Numbered from the stretch's first letter, positions 26,101 to 41,220 are shown. The stretch: DNA of 64,000 nucleotides from Fasciolopsis buskii (GCA_008360955.1 LUCM01006867.1:241100-305099); one strand, 5' to 3'. A program made the numbers and translations. Notes: a model not told the origin generated them from the sequence alone.

Positions 26101-29100
26101 TTTGAAAGTTGATAAGACATTTTTCATAACCTTTAACATGCCTTGAATTTTCGATAGGTGTCAACAATGGGTTGTTTTGGTTAAATTGTTTTTCTTCCCA
26201 GAGGTGAAAAACATCGTCGAAGAGAGTAAGTGCCGTATTGTTTCTTCCAATTTGGCTTCCAAGAGTACGACAAAAGTCTTTCCCTATATCTTTAGAATAT
26301 ACTGTGACCTAAACTGATAAAGATCCAAGCTAAATAATAAGGAATTTTACATAACTTAGTTGTACATTTAACAATGTCAGTTTCACCATTTAGTGTGCAG
26401 ATTGCGTCTTCGATTTTCTCCCTTCATTTTTAACCGTAGTTCTGCAAGCCATGGGAGAAAAGAGGGCACTCGGCGAGGACGGCAGCTCCCACGACTAGGT
26501 TTTGATAAAACACGTAGCATCTCTTCCTCATCCTCTTCATCATCCTCATCTTCATCAAATTCTTCGCACCGAACCAACACAAAGAAGCGGGCTTTACATT
26601 ACAACAAATCAGAAACGGATAAAGAAGTTTTGAAAGCTGCTCGTAAGTTCGTTTTCATTTTTTATTTGTTTGGCTATCCTTTTCCAAACAGTTGGGGGAA
26701 CTGGAACTCACCAGATACATGTTTAAATGCTTGATGCTGAAATCTTGGTCGTTGTTGTTCAGGTTGACGTTCAGTGACCATTGAATAAGCTGGAAAAGAC
26801 TATGCCGTTCTACTACCATGTGGTTTTAGACTTTTAGTCCCACTGGATTTGCTGTTGCAAATAGGCTTTTCAAGACCCATACTCTAAATGATATGCTAGA
26901 AGTGGTCGTGAAAGCTTAGGCATATGATTTGACTTTATAGGGCGTGAATAGCCAGACAGTGTATTACCTCTTATTTTGTCTTACGAAACCTTTGTCTCAG
27001 CTTCTTTAACTATCAGACTTTGTGGCCTTTTTTCGATGATTATTTTTTTGGTGCACTATAATTGATGAACCTTTCTATCTACATTAATCCTTTTTTTAAT
27101 TTCTTTGAGTTATTCAAGTTGGAAAATGATAGCCACATTCGTGGTAAATCGGCGTATTTTTTCAGCTTCTAATTCCCTATTTTACTAAAGGCTAGGAGTT
27201 TGATATGAGTCCGATATCACTTTGACATCAGCTATGCTGTCAAACTAATGGGAAACAATTAATCTCAGGGGAAAAATTGCAAAACATCATCCAGTGTTTA
27301 GCTAAGAATCTGCTTGGATAGTATGACCAACCTAACGACTCCTTTGCAAGACAGGTTCTAGTCACATATCAATGCATTTTCATGTGGTTTGCCCTTTGCA
27401 GATACATTTTAAACAGCCTTTGTGTAGTAATTGGCATTGTATTAAATCCTACAGTTTTTCTCTGCTGACACGGGATCACGTTGCTTCAGCGGATTCTAAG
27501 CCAATTGCTCTGATAACTTAGCAAATGCCAGTACCACTATTTTTAGAAAAGAATACTCCGTAAAACTTCATGAACTCCAGTGCATCTTAAGTAGCATCTT
27601 TCAAAGAAGTCCTTTTAATCATATGCTTGTGAAGCAGATTATTTCTTTAAAATGCAAGAGTCATAGAAACAGCGCTCGGTGCGTTTCATAAACATGACTA
27701 ATTCTTGATAGGCACGCTTTGAACATTTGGCCAAAATATTATTCTAAAACACTCAACCAGGGCGTAAAAGTGTTACAATAATATAATAATTTAATTACAA
27801 CAAGATTTCTAGCCTTATCTAAAGGATCTGTGGAATGCCCGATCATACAACTACCTCACTAAGCTACTAGACTGACATATAGTCACTCCACTTTGATGAT
27901 GGAACTTTTGAATTAATCCTGATCTCTTATCTAGGTAACTGGCCATAACAGTAAACACAAAAAAGCAGTTGCTCGTGGTAAAAAAAAACCGTCAAATCAG
28001 AAGTTATTTATGGAACAGCCGGTATGTGTACTGCAAGCAGGACACAAAAAATGCACTTCTCACCTCTCTCTGGTCATTTACTTCTTTTGGCAGTGTTTTA
28101 ATGGCACAAGTCCGGTGTGCTAGTTTAGGCTTAATATAAATTATATAGGCTACAAATATATGCATAAGAACGGTTATCAAATCACGAAAAATAAAGGTGA
28201 AATAAAGGAAAACATAAGAATCGCTAGTTTTATTACGCATGTTTCGATTTCAATCCCTATATTTTGCCGTATTTTGTTCTTTTTTGTCTCTTTGATGCTA
28301 AAATCAACGAGTTATCAGAGAACGAAATGCTTTTCAGTTTTTGCAACGATTTCATGATTGAACATTTTACATATGGTCTTCAAATTAATAAGCTAAAGAA
28401 GGTAAAGATATTCGTTCTCAGATGCTAATCGTTAATAAGCATAAACCGTTATCTCTACTAGAATGGTCGAAATTTTAGACCGGAATCAACAAACTATTTA
28501 AGTGCAATTCATTAAATTAAATAATGAATGCAAACACACTATTGGAATAATAAACATTTTATTTCAAGTGCTGAATTATGATTTGTGGTAGTATGTCCTG
28601 TTTATTTATTACAGATGGTCCTGTCAGTTATAAGTAAACCAATTTGGTTTCGTTCTTCTTCATGATCTAAATTTGCACGTCATTACAAAACTCGTTGCAT
28701 TCAGTAGCAAAAAATGTAGAATAAAATAACACCAGATTTCGAAGCAACATTATAAATTCATGGCTACGTTCTACCTTTTTCTCCTCTTTGGGAGACAATC
28801 AATGGTGCACACCTTTGCATTCAACATTTTTGCTCAAGGAACGGACAGAAAAATTCATTTTTACCCGTTGCTGGCTAACAATATTTCACATGTGGGCTTT
28901 GCTGCAGTGATTTACATATTAATTTCGTGCTAAGGAAATAATTACTAAACGATTTGGAATAATAAAGTAAAATGATCTGGTATACATCAGGAATCTGTTA
29001 AAATCAAGACGAAGTAACCTCAACAGGTTCAATGTTAGGTTTTGCACGAGCTAATCTAAACCGATATGTTTATCTCCGACGTGGCTGTTTAAACCCATTT

Positions 29101-32100
29101 AAACATTTTCTGGTTAGGCGTTATGAATAACTTACCGCACTCATTAAAATGTACAAAACCACTCCGATGAGATTCGATGATGTAACTTGTGAAAACTTGG
29201 TTAATACGGAGCAATCGTTTTTTTCAAGAACCTGAGAGATACGGCTTTCATCTGCATGTTACTTTGTGTATAGTTTATGTTTGTCCTAATCAAGTTAAAA
29301 ATGGATTGGACACCAAATAAGATTTGAAGCGGCCAACATGATTTCACCCTTACTTGGACCAGCGTCGGTAAAGTATGAGAAGAACTAGCACAAAAATATC
29401 GTCTGGCGGAATCAGTGGTGAAACGAACGCCTCCTATTTACTTTGGTCTCGAATGTCTAAGCAAATGAGTAAAGAATATTACATCCTTAAAATAAATTGT
29501 TCTCTGGATCACTTTGAGTAGGAGAAGCTCATTTGCATTTGATGTATATCTGCCATATCGCTCTTGCACATGCTCATTGGCCCCATAAAAAGCGACGAAC
29601 GTACTCAGAATAGATGCAGAATAATGACCGTTGCACCATTTATTTTGTTCTCAGAACCATCTGTAAGATGGCTCCTTTGTATCAAGCAAGCCTATGCCTA
29701 GTTTTCTTGTCCTTTTTTGTCTCAAATCATTGGATGAATAGGACGATATTACAGACTATCTAATTTTCTGGGCCAAGTGATATTCTTTATTTTTTTCTTA
29801 TCCACGGGTTTTAACTGTGTTTTAGAACGTAAACTGGATGCCGCGCAAACGCTTCACTAAACTTTTCAGTACTGCAAGTGATGGGAATTTTGCTGGTACT
29901 TGAATTTCTCCTTAATCATTATTAGCAGTCTTTAATGTAGATAACTTAGAAGTGAACCAGAAATTTTACTTCCCTAATCCCTTCTGGTACTGCATCGAAC
30001 ACGGTACATGCCCTCCTGTGCACCCGTGTAACACGATACGTCCTGTGAAAATGTGACAACTAATAAATGATGAGGAAATTCATGACCTATATTATTATTT
30101 TGTACCTATTCTCTCGAATTATTTTTTAGCCACCATGCAGATCTCACAGATCTCGCTTCCGCTGACTTATGCACTTCTTCACCATCTGTGCCCATTCAAG
30201 TTACACACATTAGATTTGCATATGCAAATTCCCATTTTTAGTTCCAGATTGTATAACCTTTGACCATTTGCCAACACCCTCTCGTTTTGGTTGCTATCTC
30301 GGAGCATAAAATGCTCAGGAGGAAAATAGAAAGAGAAAAGGGAACGATCAACTGCGAAATAATAATATGAACAAGTATCCAGTTAGGAAAAGATTTCAAC
30401 TAGGAAATCGCCAGTGGCTGCAACATTGAACTATCTTGTCCACTGTCTCCAACCACCTCTTCGAGGGATCTCGTGGACATCAGCCCGGCAGTCCAATTAC
30501 ACCCACACCAGCCAGTCCACTTTGTCGCAGTGTCATCGAATCCAGTCATTATTTGGCTCGGTGGGCAGCTACGCTGTAGGCATGCACAAAACGCGTCCCA
30601 AACACTTTAGCCTAATCATAATTAGTGTTTTACCTACAGGCTAAACCATAGCACCCAGTAACTTACGCCTACACTGAAACGTACTAAAAAGTTCTACCAC
30701 CATAATTTATCAATACTACGAAAACAACGATGCTCAAACACAAAAGACGCCGCATATCTGCTCTAGGTGGCCAGGTTCCGGGACCGCATGGCAATTAAGA
30801 TATAGACCTCACAGATGTTGCGTTTGCATCATCTTGAACCGACTGTCAGATGTCACACCTACATCAAAGATGCCTCATATTAGGGTATGCCAATAGGGCC
30901 TTCTGTATGCGTAAAGTAAAACCATTCAGTATACGGCCACCAGATTTGATACAGTTACGCGGATAACGAAGTCTGTCCAAATTATCCAGCTGTTCCGTGC
31001 AGAGACGAAGTTCGGTTTCGAGTCATTCAAGGCTTGTGACAAACTTTTACACTCCAAAGGAGCAAAACATGTCCCGGACTTGCCCACGCTGTCGCCCATA
31101 CAATCCAGAAAAACCCGAAAGTTATTTCGTTTTTCAGTGAGCAGTAAAACAGCGTCCGCATGTTCTAAGCTAGGCACTTTACTGCCAGAACAATCAACAA
31201 TACCACCATTCTCACAAGTTGGTAGGAATATCCCCGAGATCGGAGACCATTTATGAGGAGAGGTATCTCGGTCACTCCGAAAAACGCGTCCAGCGAACCT
31301 AGTGATCCTTGCATAGTTAAGAAGAAGCAGTACACCGGAGCCGATTTTCCGTCTCCGTCAATGCCAGCAATAGCAATTATCCACGTTTGTTCAAGCCTCA
31401 AATTGCTTCGGACGAATACCATTTTCTGTCATAAAAAGCGACATCGGCTCACGTGGTGCCCTCCTTCGTCTTTACAGCGTTGGATTTAAATTGATCACGT
31501 TTGCTTTGATCAGTCGCTGCGTGAATCAGTCGAGGATTGCTTATCATTCTGTACTACGTCCGTGGACTTAGATCATGGGTTTGTTCGTACACGCCTTTGT
31601 TTGCGCTTATTCTGTGGACACGACAACATGAAAATCACCCATTCTGCACAGCTGATTCTAGACGATAATTGCCAACTTGAATTCCAGTCAGGACTTTCAC
31701 TGTCATTTCCGTCTCAGCAAAATGTCTATTGGCTAATAATAGAAACCCGGTATTTAGCGGTAACTGGCCCGCAGCACTACATTCTAAGTAAACCTCGGAG
31801 GCAACAGGCATTCTCGGTTACATTTGTCCTGAGGTACGCTGAAAGACCTATCCGTCGGATTCAACATAAAACGAGAAACGTAAACTCCTGAGGCATCATC
31901 TGACCAAGAGCCTAAGAAATGCTCACGAACAGTGGTGGTTAGGGAATTGTAGGAAAATAAAAAGGCCGCGACTGTCGGGATTAGTTGCAACTTTTGGTGA
32001 CTTATTGGGGTTAGTGGTTCATGGAAGCCGGAGGTAAATGAGTTTAGTTCGTTGGCACATTGATTTACTTTCCGAAACCTCGGCTGGAGCGTTGGGCAGA

Positions 32101-35100
32101 ACATATTGGGGATCAGTTTAGTTAGCTCACGGTCATAGTGGGCCTTTAAATTATACCTGTGGGTGAACTAATGCAAGTAGATATCAGTCCTTCATCCGAA
32201 ATGGAAGTAATCAGGGAGATGGACTTTCCTAAAGGGCATAAAGCAGCTGGGTCAGATGGGTTTTCTCTATCCTTTTTCAAGGGGAGTTGCAAAATATTAA
32301 CGTCGAAGTAAATAAAACTTCTGGACTCAATTTGAGCGAGTTAATAGATTTTCAAGGACTGGTTTAGATTGGCAGTTGTGCCGGTTTATAAGAAAGGTGA
32401 TAGGTCCTCATGTAAAAATGTTGAATGAATTAGTTTCGTAAGCATTGCATCCGGGTTGCCCGGCGGCGTCATCCTCTGCCAACTGTCGGTTATCCCAACA
32501 AGATGCTTTGCCTTGTCTACTGGACGTTATATTTAAACTGTACCCAGGGAACCGAGGTTTGTGCTTTTGAACGTGTCATTCTTGAGTGTCTTGGAAATGG
32601 CCAAGAGATAACGGCATCCGTGTTTCTGAATGGTGTAATTTCTGCTTAGATTATGTTATCCAACCATGCAAAGGAGGTTCGCTGTTTTCAACTAGAGTAA
32701 ATAGTCAGTATCCTTAGGTATTTTTAGAGTGTAATTACAGTTGGTGGAGGCTTTGGATCCGGGTCAAATTATAAAACCAAAAGATAAAAGCTTTCGTGAA
32801 CCCGCGTCACTTGTTGCCCCACTCTGACATCCAGCTTTCTCTCAGGGGAAGGATGTGCTATGTTACAGTTTGTATTGTCCTTTTTTACGACTGTGAGACT
32901 TGGTATGTTCACTCTGAGAATCTCCGGCGACTTTTTTACTCGACCACCGGTATCTCCGAAGCACTTTTCGGTTCCGGTGGAAACGTCGAGTGGTTAACGA
33001 TAAGGTTCGTCATTGTGTGTTGTGTGGAGATGGCCCTCCATTGATAGAAGCAGTCGCTCCACATTTCCTTCTGTGGGTTGGACACGTATTGCGTATGCGC
33101 ACCCATCGTGTACCTCGTCGCGCCCTTTTTGCGCCTGTAGGTTAAAGCTGGAGGAAACGACGCGACAGTCACGCTATGACTTGGCGTAGAGGTATGGCAA
33201 AGTCATCTCCGATTTTGGCCTCGGTTGGTTCTTACCGCCCTCCTGATTGGAGCCCGAGAGGTGAAAACTGTCACTAGTTGGAGATGCTGGGATAGATGGT
33301 TTAGGAGGGCAGTCAGTGGCGTAAGTGCATTATCACTTACCTGTAGAACTCTTGCCCCATAAAAAGTCGAAAAAAGAATTCACAGAATGAATGCAATGAA
33401 AATATAGAAGTGAAATTCGCTGTCTCCTCTATTGATTTCCCTTCTTGCTTTCTTTTTTGCAAAATTTTATTTGACAACAGTATCAAATGTCCAACAAGCC
33501 CGTTTCAGTTATTCATAATCATTGTGTTGCATCACATTAAGTATGATTAATATCAGTTGGAATAAACAAGCAGAGTGACTGTCCGGAATGAATGAGTCAA
33601 TATTGTAAAATAAAGTGCACGTACGTGTTCCAGATCGAACTCTGGATCGGAAAAGTAGGTGTCATTAGGCTGATTGTGATGTGCTAGCATTACTATGAAT
33701 GACTGAAAACAAGATTCTTGGACATTTTGTGTTCCCACTGTGTTCTGTTGGCCTATTTGCAAAATTTTATTTGGATTTCGTCGCTTTGGCACCAAGCTTG
33801 TTTTAAACGGGTATGAAATGTATAATGTAAATACATACATGTTGTGGAGGAGAGCAGTCAAATTTGATACCTTCTGTACAAAACAGTAATGCCAAAAATA
33901 CTGTATTAAGTAGCTAGTAAGTTATGCACAGCTAACTATGAAGAAACAAGTAAACTTTCAAAAAGATTATAGTGGTTGAATGTTTTTTTCAAGTCTTATA
34001 TTTTACTCTCCTTGTTAATTATATCAAAAATACATCATTTTCAGGTGGGGAATAGCGACTAACAAAAGGCTCCCAAGTGGGGAGGTTGATCGGCGGTGGC
34101 CATGACTGTTCCTATATCTTAGTTATGCCGCTGGTTATATGATAATTCGACTGAAAGTTTTCTAAAATTCGTGCCTTATTATGGCATTTTTATTTCAAAG
34201 CTAACAACTCGCATGTTTTCAAAATCACAAAGCCCTCATCAATACGTAGATGCCTATGAGACATTTTCTGCCTTATTATCTTTTCCAAATATTCAGTCGA
34301 AGCCTGTTTCACACCGCAGGAAATCAGTCTCAACAAGGAAGGTAGCGCTTTATCTAAAGGTGTTAAGTCGTTGACACCAGCAAAATCCAGTACTCCCAAA
34401 CAGAATGTTTCGGAAACGTCTGCGGTTGTTGAGCCGAAGAATGGGGCTACGTCCATGGTCTCCCCAGAGTCAGTACCTGCGGCACCAAAACGAAAAAAGT
34501 CGAAAAGAAGCAAAAAACACAGTCGCAGTCGTAGAGAGGGAAAACTAAAACGGCGAAATGTTGAAGTCGTAGCCTGTCCTTCCGACGATGAAAGTCCCGA
34601 AAAGCAGTCAAACGTGACATGTGCGCGGCCAACAGTTTGTGCATCGGCATCTGAGCCGGACACAAATATTACCACGGAGAAGGAAAAAGTGGAACAAAAA
34701 AGTTCGAGACAGACATTTTCCACGAGAATTTTATTTGACTTAGACGAGGAAGTCGTCTCCACTTTGGATAACGAGGATACCACCCAGGGTGACCAGACCG
34801 GGGCTGGAATGAAAAATAAGATGAATGAAGAAAAAGAAGCTGAAATGGAATACATAGGAAGTGACGAAAAGGATGATCAAAAGGATAACTACGATTGGAT
34901 ACAAGCTGTAGTGGAATCTCAACCGAAGCTACCAGTCTCGAATTTTACCCAGTCAGAGTAAGTCATTGGTCTTACAATCCTTGAAGGGTCACTAAGTTGT
35001 TCCATTTTTGAAATGGGCTAGTAGAAAACTGGGTGATTTTCTTGAAATTTCATATCTTTCTGAGGACAAGAACACGTGCCATCACAAAACGGGTTAAATT

Positions 35101-38100
35101 TAACTGTTTTTGCAACATTTTCAAAGCGATATGAAAATATTTATAATGAATTTCGGTGAGAACAGTGTGGAATCCTGTAGGCACTGGGAACACTCAACTA
35201 GGAGACATTAGCCCATGGACCACTAAATACTCACAGGTTATATCGAGAGGAAGGACTACAGGACTGCTTCCTTGGCCCGAACCACAGTAGAAATTCCGGG
35301 CTGGCCGCAGTCTTTGGTTTTAGGTAGTGTTCGGTTTGGGATATCCAAACTACGCAATCTCGGCAAAATGTACAAACTATCCAGTCTTACACCAGAAATG
35401 CTCATTATTAGCGGGCGTGGTCTGCAATCTAAAAGTTGGCTAGATATTCCAGTACACTGCTGAATTCAACCTAGTCTGTGATCATCTTTGTTTCTGTCTG
35501 TATGAAATTATAGTTTATTAACCGGTTTCCATTCCGTATCTCCCCATTTATTGATTCACAAAAATAAAACTGATCTTGTTCATCAAGATGTTTACTTCAA
35601 TCTATTTGTGGAATAAAGAACCATCATTAAAACTATTCCGGATATTAGGTTATTCCATCAACTTAATGACCAGCTGAATAACATAAAATGTTATTATCAT
35701 TTTTTGTTTTCATATACGGCTGTTTGCAATCATCAGTTCCCGGAAAGAAAATAACGGACACCGTTCGCCAACAATTGTTCCTGAGGGTCCGGTTTTGCCC
35801 GATAATTTTGATACAGTAGAGCCAATGGAGCCAGTATATGAAGGTGAAGGTCCAGAACTACCACCAGACAATTTCAAATCAACAACTGATTTGACTGAGC
35901 CAGTAGATCCAGCCAAAACTGCAGAAAAAGATAGTATCACATTTAGACCAACCCTAGACTCCAAGGATTCCCCGGAACAAAGAAATGCAAACACCTCTGC
36001 ACAACCTGTAATTCGATTTAATTTAGTAGGCAGGAAAACTCTCACTGTACGTAGAACATTGCTGGAACTACCGAAAAACTTGACCAAGGAAAATGAGGCA
36101 GTAAAAGACAAAACGAAATTGGCCACAGCTGTAACAATAGCAAAATCGCCAAAATCTGAACAGCACCCCTGTTCCCAGCATCAACAACAGATATGCGAAT
36201 CTCAGCAGACGCAACAGCAACAACAGCAGGAGCAACAGCAGCAGGAGCAACAGCGGCAGGAGCAACAACAACAACAGCAACAACAACAGTCGCTGCCGCA
36301 GAAAGCGCATGAAGAGCAACATCACGAACAACAACTACAATCGAGGCAATACTACGAACTACATCAACAACAATTACAACAATATTACCAACAGCAGCAA
36401 CAGCAACAACAACAACAACAACAACAGCAAACCCAACAACAAATAGGACAATTATATCAACCTCAGGAACTTATCCAACAACAGCAGCAGCAACAAGAAG
36501 AAGAAGAAAAAGAAGAAAATCACCAACAGACAGAACAGCAGTGGTATGAATACCCACTTACAGACTGTACAAAACCAGAATCATCAGCGGATTACAGTCG
36601 AGGTGTATCGACAACCTCGCCGTCTCATTTGCATTCAACTTCCTCGTTATCCCAATATTACCTAAATCAAGTGCCGCCGTCGTGCATCCCACTTCCACCA
36701 TCAACGCCACCGCAAGCAAACGCCCCTCAGCAACAGCAGCAGTCGCATCTTCAGGAACAAGAACTACAAGAACAGGAACAGCAACAGACCTCACAGCAGC
36801 AGCCACTAGAATTGCAAAGAGACCATCGAGGTGAAGAAGAATGTCTTAACTACGAGCAACACACAGTACAAGAAGAAGGAGAAGAGGCAAATATGACGTT
36901 GCAAGCAGTGCCATCAAGTACATCTTTACCAAGTACAAATGGATACAGTGAGAAGGACGAAATCCAGCTTGAAATGCCAACTAGCTCACAGCTACCAGCG
37001 ACAGCACCAGCACCAGATAAGTTGCACAACTCCGTTTTTCCATCAGATCAGATTCCGGAGCCAATTATTCTGACCACTTCAGAAGATTTGCCAATGGATT
37101 TGGAAGAAGCTGAAACTTCGTCGAAGTCAAATGGTTCGGTGCAGAATAAAAGCGTTGATGTTAGCACTCAAACAGAGTCAAATGAACACAAACCAGGTGA
37201 GTCTGAAGAGCCTCATACAACTTCCATATTTGCACCACCCAATAAGGCGAATAGAGATTAAAAACTACTTGCTTCGTGGTTTTCTGCTGGTACAGAATAT
37301 GAGAAAAATTTTTACTTAAGAGAGGCCGTATGAAGCTCCGTACCACTCCAAGTTTCAAGGTTATGGTTGCCGTACATTGGACTCTATTGGCTATGGGTCA
37401 TGACTTGCCCAATGCTCTCATGTCTGGCACATGTAATGAAGAGATTGTGTTGAATATTTGTGATTTTCCTGGTTTGCTTTAAAGATACCATAGCATATCA
37501 TTTACTTTGCATTCCGTTATTGCACCACTATCAAGTTTCTAACCTAAATCAATCTATTTAGGATAAACCACTCATCAGAATAATGTTATCCTTTTTGGGA
37601 ACAAAGAAACAACCTAATAGTTATGGCAAAAATAGTAACTACTGATTTCATTTCTACTAATTGTACAATAAATGCGCATTTTCCTTTCTGAATTTAATTC
37701 TTACGGAGTGATATTATTGGTTCGTTGGTTTTACCTGGCGAGAAGGTCTGTTGTCTCAGTTCCAAACCCAATGGTCATATGGTTTTGGGATATAGTAGCT
37801 TCATCTATACGCTGTCAACGCTCACATGCAATGCAGTTACACGAAGCATGTCCTGATGGTCACAGATTTTGAATACAAAATATTAGAAAAACTATTTTAA
37901 GCACCAAGAAATCATACTTTTACCTGAAATTCCTCAGCTTTTCTGGCAGTATATTTTGATCAGATCCCTCAAAAGTTTGCTGGAACTTACGAACCAGTTC
38001 ACTCGAGGAAAATATCAGAACGTTTCTACACAATTGTACTAATCCTGGCCGCAGGGCTTGTTGCACCTAAGCCACCGTAAACCGATGTACATTTTGTAGA

Positions 38101-41100
38101 TTCAAACATCTTTTTTTACTTTGCAGTCAAATGGACAAAATTTCACCTGATGTTTCGCTGACAGATTATGCATCCATCAGAAGGAATTAGTTACCTATAA
38201 GACACTTTTCAACCGCGCATGGGAACTGCTCTTTCACAAAAGACCAATGAAAACTGCATTCACAATGCCGGATGCTCTACACTAGGAACTTACGATTTTA
38301 GTCCATTATTAACAGTCTTCAGTAGAGCCATTTATTTTCGTCATCCTAGAAGGGCATACGGTTGTTTTGAATTACGAATTAAACCTAAAGTTTTAATATA
38401 GAATTTTCCAGATGTAATTCATTGAGCTAAATCAAAAAGCTGGACTACGCCTGAAGACCCAAATGGACCACGAACATACTCGAGAAGTCGAAAAACTGGA
38501 CACTACTGCATATGGACCAAGGGTTTTAGCATTTTACAAACTTAGAAATGTTTTTTTCGACCGGATCGCAAGATTCAGTGTCAGTGTGATGACTGCACCA
38601 CATGAGACTACACCTTGACGTAGTAAGACGACTTGCCAGCCCACGTGACCAAACGAGCTATACAGTATGGCTTATCTCAAGATGAAAATCCAATCATGCC
38701 AAGAAGATCAATGGGTGAAGGCCTGATAAAGTATTCTACTGGTTCTCCCGATAGAGGTTTGATCTGAGTTAACAGTTCAGCCGGGAAAATAAGCGAAATA
38801 ATAATTGATCCAATTAGATGAGCTTCCACTCAGCTAAACCTCGCTGCCTTTCGGTCAGGTTTCTGTCAAAACCAAAGGCTTTGATTGAGAATCCCAAAAG
38901 TTCTTCTGCTTGGCGGCTGAACTACTTACCACTACCCGTCCATCAATTCTCATGAGTTCCTATTGCATCGGTCGTCGCGCAGGGTAATTAGGAGCTCACT
39001 GTCTATTGCATTGACGAGGGTGGGCAGTCATAGGTGTGCTAGTTCTCGGAGTTCCCTCTCTTTTATTCAGCCCGTTTCTCTTGTGTCCAACCTTCGCCTA
39101 CCCGCAGTATCCCACTGACCACACGCTCGGTGCTCGCAAGGGTTCATTGTCAAATAGTGTAGTAAGTGGTTTTCAACCTGCTAGCTCACATCTCAAATTT
39201 CTTCAGCTTTCGAATCTCGGTTTCTTCAATGTGTGCACTCTCATGCAGCCCAGGATATTTTCCGTTAACCACAGGAGACGAAGCAGCTCAAGCCGTGGGT
39301 CAATGCGGTGCAGGAATAGTTTTAAGTGAGAAGGCTGAAGCAGCCCTTTTAGACTGGATCCCGGTTAACAGTCGTTTATGTCCTGTGAGACTGTAGGGAT
39401 CAGCCGACGTCTGGAAGGATATTTTTGTTAAGCACGGTTTATTTTTCATCTCGGCATACGCCCCAACAGACGTAGCTCTGACATGCAAAAAGAGTTTTAG
39501 GGCGAGCTCGAACTCTTGTTCGGAAGAGCAAGGGCTGTGACATTTTAGTGGTATCCGGTGATTTTAATACTCCATTTGGACAGCTTGGTGCGTCCGAAGC
39601 ATGTTTAGGTGGGCGGTGTATCTTGCCTGCTCAGCTAGCAGATAACGAAGAGACACTTCGCTAATTCTGTGCGGACAATAATTTATTCCTGTCTAATATG
39701 AATTTCCAACACAGTTCGCGTCGCACCGCGACTTGGTGCTCCAACTAGAGAGGTAGTCTGAGTCAGATCGATTATATCGCGCGGTTCTTTCCATAACTGT
39801 AGATCGTACTGGACTGCATACGTCGAATTGGACCATGCGTTAGTTTTAATGCAGTTTTTACTGCAACTGAACGGCCATCGACACAGACCACAAACGTGAT
39901 TGTCCGTCGAGTGTCTGTGTGATTCGGTTTTATGCACCAGGTATAAACAGAAACTATCCGACGAACTAAAAAACTCTACGAGCAACAGTCTTGATGAGCG
40001 CTGCGATCAAATCAAGCAGTCGGTGTACTTGGCAGTGTGTTTCACCTGTAGTCTTATATCTAGCGTTTATCCTAGAAACCGGATCTCGCAAGGGTCGCTG
40101 GGTCAAACCGAGTACAAGCACTAGCTCCCTAACTGAAAGGTGAATAATATGCGACGCCAACTGCATTGTCCCCACGAAGGACCGTGAAAACTGGTGGGTT
40201 AAGATGGCCGAAGAGATGGAAGTACCACCGCTTCAGGTAACAATCAAAGACTGTTTAATCTTATACGTGATACAGGCGGGCGGCGAACATAGATTAGTGA
40301 AGTTATGTGCGGTAGGAATGGAGAGCCCTTCCATGGCAAACAACAAAGGCTGGCCCGTTGAGCTAAGCACTTCAAGCATCCGTTTAGCTGGCCGCATGCT
40401 AAAGTATTTAGGCCGATGGCTGCAGCTTCGAATCCTTGAGAATTGTCTCTTGACTTCCCGATGGAAGTGGAAACAGAGTCGAATATTCGACTCCTGAAGA
40501 ATGAAAAGCAGCCAGTCCCGACGAAGTTCCCCCAGTTCTTTTCAAACTGAATGAAGAAACCGTCACAAATGCTCTTCCTTTCTTGGTTCGTGACATTTGG
40601 AGCGATGAACGAATTCCCTTATCGTGGAGTGATTCAGTGATGGTACCAATCTTCAAGAAGGGCACATGGAGTGACTGTGGCAATCATCGTGGTATTAGTT
40701 TAATTTCGACAGTTACTAAGGTGTTAGCTTCGATAATGCTGTACCGTTTAACACTGATTCGCGAGAGAAACGTCCGCTAACAGCAGGCCGGATCTCGTCC
40801 GGTTCGAGGTTGCATCGATCAGACTCTTTTGCTTACATTAGAGAAAAGTTGCGATTTTTATTTTCTCTTCCAATTCACTTGCTGCTGGTGGGTGGCCGTT
40901 AAACTGTGGTACAGGATCTAACAATTGTAGCACAGGCCTCCCAAACGATGGAGAACATCGTAGTCTTATAATTTCATTTTTAGGATGAAAAAACAAGCAA
41001 CAGTATTAAAATGACAGGTATTTTGATTTAACTTCGGAGGCTGATTTTCTAGTGGTTTTCAAGTTTCCTCTATTTTACATTGCACGAAAAACTGGAAACC

Positions 41101-41178
41101 CAATTTTCTTTGCTTTAGGACTCAAGTGCACCATTCTATAGTTTTGCTTCCATGCCGCGTTTGTTTTTAAACTGGTGC

Positions 41179-41220
<42 letters not shown>

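Noticed and set aside
30129..30240. Possible exon after acceptor gaattattttttag in the 7.65 kb intron
   Set aside because: No acceptable donor follows in any frame, and the existing junction 26642 to 34297 is already in phase.
34190..34922. Minus-strand frames of up to 221 codons opposite exon f
   Set aside because: The plus-strand frame has phase-matched splice sites on both sides and links to neighbouring exons; the minus frames have none.
36068..36334. Minus-strand Leu-rich open frame
   Set aside because: It is the complement of the CAR repeat in the Gln-rich exon; Leu runs are an artefact.
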